DNA of 50,042 nucleotides. Origin: Anaerolineae bacterium (lineage in GTDB: Bacteria; Pseudomonadota; Alphaproteobacteria; DSM-16000; Inquilinaceae). Below, piece after piece: positions 15,908 to 24,247 of this stretch (its first letter is position 1; each line of letters starts with the position of its first letter). Below the pieces are notes generated by a model, which saw only the letters and a program-made list of their open reading frames with translations, was not told the DNA's origin and did not search any database. A program made the position numbers and the translations under genes. The stretch covers positions 1-50,042 of the forward strand of contig JANQQD010000336.1 of NCBI GenBank assembly GCA_028285185.1, given 5' to 3'.

Positions 15908-16231
15908 TCAAAATGGCTCGGCCAGTTCCATCTCCACCTCGTCGCTGGCGGGCGTGTTGGAGCGGATTGCGAGGAAGGTCGCCTGCTTGCGATCGAGATA
16001 GTGCTCGGTGTAGTCGGTGCCGTTCCCGGTGTGCTTATGCGTGGACGAGACCACGCAGTTGATTTCGTTGAGCTTTTAGATGTTGGCGCGAACCATGCGC
16101 CGCATGTCGCGCGGCGACTTTATTCCGAGCCGCACGGCCGGATCCACGTCCCGGACCCGCGGCTCGTCATCGTCGGCCGACACCTCGTAAGGGCGAGCGC
16201 GTCGTCGCTCATCGCCAGATGCGGCCGACAC
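15908..16231 (-). pseudogene. Broken phage regulatory (Rha/antirepressor-like) gene
   Basis: Read on the minus strand from a GTG at 16231, the frame gives EPRVRDVDPAVRLGIKSPRD then MRRMVRAN, an in-frame TAA at 16076-16078, then KLNEINCVVSSTHKH, YTEHYLDRKQATFLAIRSNT and a TGA at 15908-15910. This matches the pattern of phage regulators in which an R-D-L-RLG-PRD-R segment is followed by a Y-L-x-x-x-QA segment. The central stop and the early end after NTPASDE show it is a remnant. Plus-strand ORFs over the same bases are shadows. Confidence 0.6.
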
Positions 16232-16436
16232 TGGATCTACTGAGGTGGGACCATTGACCGAGATACCAAACAGACAATAGTAGGCAGGGCATGTTGCTCA
16301 CGCCCGTAAGAGGCAAGGGCGAGGCCCTGATTCTTCGCACGAACCCAAATCACACGGCTTTCGAGAGCGTGACGTGATCGTACGAAGATGATAAATCAGG
16401 GAGTATTCGAGAAGCATCAGCTATGGAGTGGTTTAG

Positions 16437-17318
16437 ATGGTTTTTGGGCCTATCATTGAGCTGATATTCAAGCAACTCATTAAGCGCCAAGATGTCGATG
16501 ATGCAGTGAAAAAAATGGTCGACGGTGGGTTAGACTGGATACAACGACATTTCGCCGATGAAGCTGAGAGGAGACCCAACACATTATTGTCTGCCCTTGG
16601 TACAGGTAAAATGTTCGAGGAAGCGATTTCTCAATTGGCTTTGAAAGAAATTGCTATGACAGCACATAATACATTTGATCTATCTAGCGAGTATTTTGGT
16701 AATTTTTCATTTCTCTGTCCATCTGAATTGTGTCAAATAAATTGCGCAATTGAGATGTTCAATACCTACTTTGACAGCGCCCATTTGAACCAGCAGGTTG
16801 AAGATGATGGCAAGAGAAAATCGGTTCTGTTCGTCTTAGGATTTGCATTGGTCGGGTCACTTTTGAGGCAGAAGAAGATAAATCATTTGGAGCACCTCTA
16901 TTCACATAGCAAACTGCCGGAATTGTTGGTGATATCGGGCAGTAAGCATTCAAAGAAACCTCAGAAGTTTGGCGAGTTTGACGAGTACTTTTTAATTGGT
17001 CGCAATCAAAATTCTAAGATATCGCCGAATGATCATCAAAATAACATGGCGATTCATATAGAAACAACCCTCAAGATGCAACAGGCAGCGGCCGCTGGGC
17101 GAAGCTGGAGAAAGCTGGTTGATATCGCAAGAAGGGAGTTCGCCAAGAGAACTGATAGCGCAGATGACATCGATGGAAAGATTCCGAAACTATACGAAAT
17201 GCATCATAACAATATTTCAAACATACAGGGAGAGACATCAGGAAAGCCCCAAAAATTATTTCAATATCTTCAAGATCAAATCATGGCTGATGGCCTTATC
17301 TCAGCAAGAGTGCCGTGA
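16437..17318 (+). CDS. AT-rich orphan gene of unknown function (293 aa)
   Basis: GGAG lies 8 nt before the ATG. The product is mostly helical and charged, with a hydrophobic N-terminal stretch (VFGPIIELIFKQLI) and one internal hydrophobic segment (SVLFVLGFALVGSLL), and is rich in Asn, Lys, His and Gln. Composition is far more AT-rich than the phage genes next door, so it was probably acquired separately. It stands alone between the broken regulator and the end of the late phage block, which converges on it: a typical site for a moron or defence gene. No domain recognised. Confidence 0.6.
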   Translation: MVFGPIIELIFKQLIKRQDVDDAVKKMVDGGLDWIQRHFADEAERRPNTLLSALGTGKMFEEAISQLALKEIAMTAHNTFDLSSEYFGNFSFLCPSELCQINCAIEMFNTYFDSAHLNQQVEDDGKRKSVLFVLGFALVGSLLRQKKINHLEHLYSHSKLPELLVISGSKHSKKPQKFGEFDEYFLIGRNQNSKISPNDHQNNMAIHIETTLKMQQAAAAGRSWRKLVDIARREFAKRTDSADDIDGKIPKLYEMHHNNISNIQGETSGKPQKLFQYLQDQIMADGLISARVP

Positions 17319-17413
17319 ATACCATCAAGGGCTAACCGACACGATTTGGTGCAACGATGCGCGGAGGGCCGTGAAGGCACATGCGAGTTCCTTGAACGCT
17401 CATGGGGCCACCG

Positions 17414-20400
17414 CTACCGAGGCACCCCGAAGATCAACGCCGTCGGCGGAATCTCTTCGTCGCTCATCGCATAGTCGATCATCCGGTTGACCTGTGACGC
17501 TCCGGGGATCGCAAACGCCGTGCCTGAGAACGACACGACCGATTTCAACAGCGCGACGTCCGCTTCCCCTTGCTCAAGCTGGCGCCACAGTCGGGCCACT
17601 TCGCCCCCGATAGCGCCTACGGACCCGCCACCACTGAAGCCCTGGGTGGCCGACGCGAACTCTCGGATGACGGGCACAGTCGCGAGAAGCGTGTTCAGCC
17701 CCTCGGTGCCGGCGTCGCCTAGGATGCCGAGCCATGCGGAGCCTTCTTCATCTTCGTCATCGAAGAACGCGTTCTCGGCAAGTCCGATCAGCATGCCCTC
17801 GACCATGAACAGGACGACCATGTCCGTCGCCCACTGGAGCACCGACGCCGGATTGCGGAAGTCCGTCACCTGCGTCCGCTCATAGGCCACGGACAGCTTC
17901 GAGGCGAAGTAGCTGTAGAACATCGTCAGGCCCTTGACCCATTCACTCTGGGTCGAGCCGGCGCTGAGCGTCCCGCGCTCCCAGGCTGTGCGGTCCGCAA
18001 AGACGCCGGAGCCTTGGGCACGGACGATGGCGCGGTCCGCGAACTCGATCGCTTGCGCTTCGTCGCCCCTGAACTCGCTCATGCCGCGCCGATAGGCGGC
18101 CAGCCACGTGGCCGTGTCGACGACCAGCTGAAGCTTGGCCATCGGCACGAACGATGCCGCCGCGGCCTTCTGCAGAAAGCCCGATGCCCGGCCCTGCCGG
18201 AAGCCGCGCAGCGTGTCGAAGATGTCCCGATGGAACGTCTCGCCGCGCCGGGCCAGGATCGTGCTGGTGGCGTGCGCAAACTGCCACTTGGACGGCTGCA
18301 GAGCGTCGTTCATGCCCAGCATTGTCCATTTGTGGCCGATCGCCACTGATGTCTGGGCCAGGCCAGTCAGCTGCAGCGCCGCGGTCTTCAGGTTGAAGCC
18401 CAGGCGCGCGACCGTGTAGCCGGTGCGCAAGCGCCGGACCAGCCGGCCGGCGGCCTCTCGCGGCGCCTGTTCGCCTCCGGCAACGTCCTTCAGCCACAGC
18501 TCAAGGGTGCGGTAGTGATGGCCGTTGCCGGTCTCTGAGAGGGCGTGCCGCACAGCCCGATGCTTCAGCACCTTGTCGGCCGCGGTCACCGCTTCACGCA
18601 TGGCCAGGTCATAAACCACGCCCTGCACATGCTGCTGCAGCACGGCGACATCCAGCAGGACGGCGCGACCGCCAGTCCCCTGCCGTTCCACTGTGTGGCC
18701 TTGTCGCGTCTGAGCCGCCGCGCGCTTGCCCGGCAGCATGCCGACCATCTCGCCGGCCTGGCGCTCTTCAGCCGCCCGGATCGAACGCCCCGGATCGAAC
18801 GCCACCGGGTAGTAGCCGCCAGCCGCCAACTGCTGGCCCGTCGTCGGACGAACCACGGCCGCCGTCTCGACCTTCACAGGATCGAGACCCGTCGTCCGCC
18901 GCTGCAACGCGGCGATCTCCGGCCAGAAGGTCTCGAGATAGTCCCAGGCCGCCTGGACGAACCGCCAATCGGCATCGGTCATGTGTTGATCGAAGATCGC
19001 CCAGACTTCGGCCTCGGTCGCCCGCTCACCTTCAAGAACGGCGTCGCGGTTGTAGTCGTTGCCCCAGTTGAGGGCGATAGCAACCACATCCCACTTCGAC
19101 ATGGCGCGTTCTTCGCCGCCGAAGACCACGCGCAACGTCTTGCGGTCCATCCGGCGCTGATCGGCCCGGCTGTATGCCGAGAACAGCCGCTCCAGCCCCG
19201 CCGACGCCGTATCCTGCCTTACCAGAAGCTCGCTGCCGGCCGCATCGATCCGGCTCTTGATGTGGCGATAGGCGGGCCCAAGCTCCTGGAACCCGTCCAG
19301 GTGCCGCAGGATCGTCTCCACCTTCAGGACCGACGATAGGAAGTCCCGCAGGCCGCCGGCCGCCCTGTCGCCGGCCGTGCGGCTGGCGAACGGCTGTGAA
19401 GACCGCGGCCCGACGGTCCGGATCTGATCGGCGATCTCGCCGGCAACGGCATCCAGCTCGGCACGCTCCCGCTTCACCTGAAGTCGGTTCTTCGTCAGGC
19501 CGAGATGACGGATGTTCTCGACCGCCGCCAGCACGCCGCGCAGCTGCTCGACCGACAACGTCGTGTAGTGAGGATGGTCCCGATCGCGCTCGGCTTCGGC
19601 CATGACCTCAGGCGGAATGGCGAGCTCGTCACCGCGGCCGGCTTCCTCCATCTGGCCGACGAACTCCAGCAACCCGCGCATGGACCGCATCCGCCGCTGC
19701 GATCGCGGTTTGAACTGATAGCCTTCCAGGATCTCGTCGATACGGTCGACATAGTTCTGACCGAGGCGCTGGCGCGTCCGCGTGCGCCGGACGTCCTTGA
19801 CCATGTCGAGACCGCGCTGGACCTCGGTCTCGACCTTTCGCGCTTCCATGTAGAGCGCGTGCTGCAACAGCTGGTGCTGTTTCTGGCGCGCCGCCTCGAC
19901 CATGTCGCCGTTGGCCAGCGCCCCGGCAGCATCGCGCCCGGCCTTGCGCTCCGCCGATAGGAACCGGCCCGGCTTCGCCGCCTGGCTCACCCGCATGCGG
20001 CTGATCATCCGCCGGGCCGCTTCCCGCGCCATCTGCCGTGTGGTCACACGGGAACGGCGGCCAGCTGCGGCGCTCTGCATCTCATCCTCAGGCGTCACGC
20101 CCTTGGACAGCGCCGCAAGCTCCATCTGCAGCTGGTGCCCGTACTGGTCGCTGTGGATCGCGTCCAAGGCCTCGCGGGCCGCGGTGCCGTCCGTAGCAGG
20201 ATCGCCGACGCGCTCACGCATGATCCGGTCGACTTCAGCATCGATCGCATCCCGGCGCGTCTGTTGAACGTTGACGAGGTCCTGGAGCATGTCTTCGCCG
20301 CGAGCGTAGCCGAACAGCAGCCCGACGGTGTCGGGATGAGCTCCGCCCTCGTTCGTCCAGACCAGCCGCGACCGGATACGCGGATTGCGCTCCTGCCGGC

Positions 20401-23400
20401 CGAGACGCGCCGGACCTGGCAGGAGAGAGGCGAAGCCGGGGAACTCGGCATCGAGAACGGCACGCGATAGTCTGACAGGTTCGGCCGGCGCTTCACCTTC
20501 ACCGATCCATCGGCCGTTGGCCAGCCATTCCAGGGCGCGATAGACGGGTCTGCCGTTGACCTCTGCCTCGACCTGCCGCCGGACGGTCTCGGCTTCGCGC
20601 CTGTAGTCTTCCGTCTGCTGCTTGCGGATGAAGCGCTGCATCCGGTTCAGCATCTGGGCTTGCGCGTCCGCCGCCGCACGCTCGACCACGCGACCGTAGG
20701 CTTCGGCTTCCGCCTCGGTCATCAGGCCCTGGCTGACGGCCGTACCCGGATCGAACAGCGCTTCGGCGCCCGCACGCTGGCGCGCCGCGGCGATCTCTTC
20801 GTCGCTGGCGACCATGCGATCCATGACGTCGCGGATCTCAGGCGTGAGGTTCGCCCGCAGACCGGCAACGGTCCGGTAGATGTAGACCAGCCACGCCCGG
20901 AACCGCTCGAAGACCGTCGACAGCTCGACCGACGGGGCCTTGCCCTCCATGAGGTATGCCTCGAAGGTCCGGGCCCACAGCTCGTGCTGAGGCGTGCCGA
21001 TCTGGTCGCCGCTCTCGACCTGCATCCAGTCGAGCACCGACCGCCACATCCCTTGGACCTCCGGAGTGGCCTCCGGCGCTTCGGCAATTGTTCGCAGCGC
21101 CTCTAGCCAGAAATGCCCGCTCTCATGCAGGAGGGTCGAAAGGTCTCGGCTCTCGTAAAGCCTGATCAGCGACGGGCCGCTCCCGAGCCCGCCGGCCGGA
21201 AGCTCGAATGAGCCGCGAACGGCGCCTCGGCGGTCGAAGAGGGGCTCGCCGCGTTGTTCGAACAGCTGGTCTTCGGCGAGTGCGCTTGTCCCTTCGGGCA
21301 CCCGTGTTACACTGACGTTATCCCCGTCGTCGCTTCGGGCGTTCAGACTAGAGGGGGCCAGGATACTGGCAGCATTCGTCGCGGCGGGGTATCTGCGCAA
21401 GGAAAGCGCAGCCAGTTGACGGCGGCCCGAACGCCGCTCTTCCAACAGCAACAGCGAACCGTCGTCCGCCCGCTTCAGGAAGGCGAGAACGTCCTGACCG
21501 CGCTTCCCGACCACTCCCGTCGCCACGAAGTCGGGAGAGGCCAGGATGTCGGGGATGGCCTCAATATCCTCATCGCGAACAGGCAGCTGGCCGCGTGACC
21601 GCTCCGCGCCCTCATCACCGTGCTTGCGTTCGATATGCCGCACGGCCGAAAGGTCGATCATGTGGCTGTAGCCGGTTAGATCCGGGCCACCCTGTTCGGC
21701 GACGGCCTCTACCAGCCAGTCGGATACTCCGCCGATGGTGACGCGTGCACGGGGGTCGTTGCCCGGCCGGCGGGCCCGAGCAATGAGCCTTCGGATCTGC
21801 CCCCTGACCCAGCGTAGGCCAAGCGCCTGATCGTATGTCCGGCTGTCCTCGGTGATGGAGCGGTCCGCAGCCTCCCGCATATCGGCTTCGACGGCCGTGC
21901 GGATCTCTGCATCCGTCGCACTTTCGTCCAGACCCAGCCGAGCGAGGTGTTCGCGGAACCGGTCGACTTCGGCGCCACGGTCGAAAGCCGCCTGTGCCGC
22001 CGGGTCGTAGGCATAACGCGGCCGGCCCGACAGGTCCTCGGCAATTGCGTGCAACAGGATCTGCCGAGCGTCCAGCGAGCGAACATCCTGGCCCGTCAAT
22101 TCGGGAAAGAAGCCGGCATCGACCATGCGTTCGAAGACGCGCTCGAAGGTGAAGTCGGCATCGGCTGACGGCGTCCGTTCCTGACCCGGCAACGCCTGCT
22201 GATCGGTCGAGCCCCCAGGCTCACGGATCATCCGGCGCTGAAACGCCGGGCGCGATTCATCGGGCTCCAGAGCCGCCACCTCGCCGCCGTCATCAATGAC
22301 ACCGCCCTGCGAACGGATCGTCTCGCCGAGGCTCTGGCCCAACACCCGCGGATCGGCTGTCTCGCCGGCCCGCAGCCGCGCCAGCATGACGTTGAGGGCG
22401 TCGATGTCCGGCAGCACCTCCGCCAAATCGGGGCCCATGATCTGCGGCCTGATGCGCTCCCAGAGCGCCGCGGCGTCGACACCCGCCCTATCCGCCAGCG
22501 TCGTCGCGATCGAGGCCCACAGATCGGCTACCGGTGCTGCCTCCTCGATCGACACGCCGGCATCCTGTGCCAGCGTCCGTAGCTCAGCGGCGATCTGCTC
22601 GCGAACCGACCGCTCCAACGTCGGCTGCTGCTCTTCGATCTGCCTATGCAGCGCTTCGATGTCGTCCTCAAGCCGCCGGGCGTCCGCGAGCGACAGCCCC
22701 TCAGGATCGAAACGCCCGTTCTCGGCAAACCACTCTGTGACCGCAGGATCGGCCGCTGCGTTCCTGACGAACCGCTCTACTGGAATCGCAACGGGGTCGT
22801 TCATATCGAAAGCGATCGAGAGCCCTTCGGCATCAATGCCCCAGGAATCGGCGAACGCGTCCGGACTATCTTCGGGCGCGCTTTGGAAGAACTCCCGCAG
22901 CGCCGACCCGTCGACGTAGATGGCGTCGTTGCCGTCGGCAGCGCGCAGCACCTCCGCCGCGTGATCTTCCGCCAGATCCGGGGCGCGCTCGCTCAGCGCC
23001 GACGACTGAGAGGCCGTGGCGAGATCGCGGATGGCCTGTGCCTGCTGTTCGGCTCCCTCCCGGCTGACTCCAACCCGATCGGCGATGACCTGCCTATGGC
23101 GGCCCGGCAAGAGGAACTCGACAGCCGTTCGGACCACGGCGCCGACGCCGCCGGCCACACCGGCTTCCTCCGCGACACCGCCGAAGATCGCTTGCGCCGT
23201 CACCTCGCTGTCGGCCGCGGCCACCGTAACGGCGTTCTGAGCAATGGCTTCCAGCGACTCCTGAAGCGCTTCTTCGCCACCGGACCGGAAGATGCGCCAG
23301 AGACGGCCCAGCAGAACGCGGCGCTGCGGCCCTGGGATCTGCCGGAACAACTGGGCCAACCCGACGCGCTCCGTCGCCGCCGTGATGACACCGCCCGCAC

Positions 23401-24247
23401 CGATGGCCGCCATGGCCTCGGGGCTGTCGAGATCGACGTTGGCTTGCTCCAGCTGTTCGGCCTGGACGCTCATGCCCTGGCCGAAGAGCCCGGCCATGCC
23501 GGCGGTGCCGCCACCGACCATGAACAGCGCCACTTGACCCACGACTTGGCCGACACCGCCGGCAATGGCTGTCCCAACGCTCTGCCGTTCCTCAGGCGGC
23601 GCTATGGCCTCGCCGACGTTGCGGAAGCCGCCACCGACGTCACGCATGACTTCGCCCGTCTCCGCAACTGCGTCGTCGAGAAGGCCAAGCCGCTGCTCGT
23701 TCTGCGCTTCCAGTGCCGAGTAATAGCGGCGGGCCTGATCTGCGAGGGTGCTGCCGGGACGCGTCGCGTCAATCGCCTCAAGCCGGGCGATGTTCTCCTC
23801 GATCTGCCGTTGCCGCCGCGCATCCAGACGGGCCAGGAAGTCGCCATAGGCTTCAACGCCTCGACCGAACACGTCGCCCACCGCACCAGCGGCAGCCGAT
23901 CGGCCGTAGTCGGCAACCGCCCGGACCGCGCGACCGACCCCGCCCAGGTTGTCGCGATCGTCATCGGCGATGCGCAGGCGCTGGGGATCGAGCGCAAACC
24001 ACTCTGCCGTCACCGGGTTGTCCCTGGCGAAGCGGTCCCGGTCGCGCTGGTCGATCAGCGCTTGTGCGCGGTCCGGATCGCTCTCGACCAGCGACAGAGG
24101 CGTGCCCAGCGTGTCGGCCATCCGGCGAGCGTCCGACAATCGCTGCGGATCACCTTCGGGCGAGATGCCGGCGAGCGCATTCAGACCGCGCCCGCGGCCC
24201 TCGGCTATCGCCCGGAAACCGGCCTGGAAATCTTCGACCGACGTCAT
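17414..24247 (-). CDS. Giant polyvalent virion/ejection protein (2277 aa) with PBECR-type nuclease and zincin motifs
   Basis: This is the last gene of the late block; its start overlaps the previous stop by 4 nt (ATGA). In order it shows a helical N terminus with Gly/Ala-rich membrane-like stretches (about 222-260), a long helical region, and a domain near 855-960 (RHIERKHGDEGAERSRGQLP, DEDIEAIPDILASPD, LLLLEERRSGRRQLAAL) that fits phage PBECR (Barnase/EndoU/ColicinE5-RelE-like) nucleases. Then comes a metallopeptidase motif HESGH (1041-1045) with a candidate third ligand at Glu1096 in HELWARTFEAYL. Long coiled-coil segments lead to a C-terminal domain (about 1900-2277) like the LPD38 class of large polyvalent proteins. 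Such proteins are packaged in podovirus-type virions and injected with the DNA. Domain names are by motif only. Confidence 0.8.
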   Translation of the reverse strand: MTSVEDFQAGFRAIAEGRGRGLNALAGISPEGDPQRLSDARRMADTLGTPLSLVESDPDRAQALIDQRDRDRFARDNPVTAEWFALDPQRLRIADDDRDNLGGVGRAVRAVADYGRSAAAGAVGDVFGRGVEAYGDFLARLDARRQRQIEENIARLEAIDATRPGSTLADQARRYYSALEAQNEQRLGLLDDAVAETGEVMRDVGGGFRNVGEAIAPPEERQSVGTAIAGGVGQVVGQVALFMVGGGTAGMAGLFGQGMSVQAEQLEQANVDLDSPEAMAAIGAGGVITAATERVGLAQLFRQIPGPQRRVLLGRLWRIFRSGGEEALQESLEAIAQNAVTVAAADSEVTAQAIFGGVAEEAGVAGGVGAVVRTAVEFLLPGRHRQVIADRVGVSREGAEQQAQAIRDLATASQSSALSERAPDLAEDHAAEVLRAADGNDAIYVDGSALREFFQSAPEDSPDAFADSWGIDAEGLSIAFDMNDPVAIPVERFVRNAAADPAVTEWFAENGRFDPEGLSLADARRLEDDIEALHRQIEEQQPTLERSVREQIAAELRTLAQDAGVSIEEAAPVADLWASIATTLADRAGVDAAALWERIRPQIMGPDLAEVLPDIDALNVMLARLRAGETADPRVLGQSLGETIRSQGGVIDDGGEVAALEPDESRPAFQRRMIREPGGSTDQQALPGQERTPSADADFTFERVFERMVDAGFFPELTGQDVRSLDARQILLHAIAEDLSGRPRYAYDPAAQAAFDRGAEVDRFREHLARLGLDESATDAEIRTAVEADMREAADRSITEDSRTYDQALGLRWVRGQIRRLIARARRPGNDPRARVTIGGVSDWLVEAVAEQGGPDLTGYSHMIDLSAVRHIERKHGDEGAERSRGQLPVRDEDIEAIPDILASPDFVATGVVGKRGQDVLAFLKRADDGSLLLLEERRSGRRQLAALSLRRYPAATNAASILAPSSLNARSDDGDNVSVTRVPEGTSALAEDQLFEQRGEPLFDRRGAVRGSFELPAGGLGSGPSLIRLYESRDLSTLLHESGHFWLEALRTIAEAPEATPEVQGMWRSVLDWMQVESGDQIGTPQHELWARTFEAYLMEGKAPSVELSTVFERFRAWLVYIYRTVAGLRANLTPEIRDVMDRMVASDEEIAAARQRAGAEALFDPGTAVSQGLMTEAEAEAYGRVVERAAADAQAQMLNRMQRFIRKQQTEDYRREAETVRRQVEAEVNGRPVYRALEWLANGRWIGEGEAPAEPVRLSRAVLDAEFPGFASLLPGPARLGRQERNPRIRSRLVWTNEGGAHPDTVGLLFGYARGEDMLQDLVNVQQTRRDAIDAEVDRIMRERVGDPATDGTAAREALDAIHSDQYGHQLQMELAALSKGVTPEDEMQSAAAGRRSRVTTRQMAREAARRMISRMRVSQAAKPGRFLSAERKAGRDAAGALANGDMVEAARQKQHQLLQHALYMEARKVETEVQRGLDMVKDVRRTRTRQRLGQNYVDRIDEILEGYQFKPRSQRRMRSMRGLLEFVGQMEEAGRGDELAIPPEVMAEAERDRDHPHYTTLSVEQLRGVLAAVENIRHLGLTKNRLQVKRERAELDAVAGEIADQIRTVGPRSSQPFASRTAGDRAAGGLRDFLSSVLKVETILRHLDGFQELGPAYRHIKSRIDAAGSELLVRQDTASAGLERLFSAYSRADQRRMDRKTLRVVFGGEERAMSKWDVVAIALNWGNDYNRDAVLEGERATEAEVWAIFDQHMTDADWRFVQAAWDYLETFWPEIAALQRRTTGLDPVKVETAAVVRPTTGQQLAAGGYYPVAFDPGRSIRAAEERQAGEMVGMLPGKRAAAQTRQGHTVERQGTGGRAVLLDVAVLQQHVQGVVYDLAMREAVTAADKVLKHRAVRHALSETGNGHHYRTLELWLKDVAGGEQAPREAAGRLVRRLRTGYTVARLGFNLKTAALQLTGLAQTSVAIGHKWTMLGMNDALQPSKWQFAHATSTILARRGETFHRDIFDTLRGFRQGRASGFLQKAAAASFVPMAKLQLVVDTATWLAAYRRGMSEFRGDEAQAIEFADRAIVRAQGSGVFADRTAWERGTLSAGSTQSEWVKGLTMFYSYFASKLSVAYERTQVTDFRNPASVLQWATDMVVLFMVEGMLIGLAENAFFDDEDEEGSAWLGILGDAGTEGLNTLLATVPVIREFASATQGFSGGGSVGAIGGEVARLWRQLEQGEADVALLKSVVSFSGTAFAIPGASQVNRMIDYAMSDEEIPPTALIFGVPR

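Noticed and set aside
15887..16243. Plus-strand ORF of 118 aa
   Set aside because: It is antisense to the phage-regulator remnant, which gives the better protein pattern.
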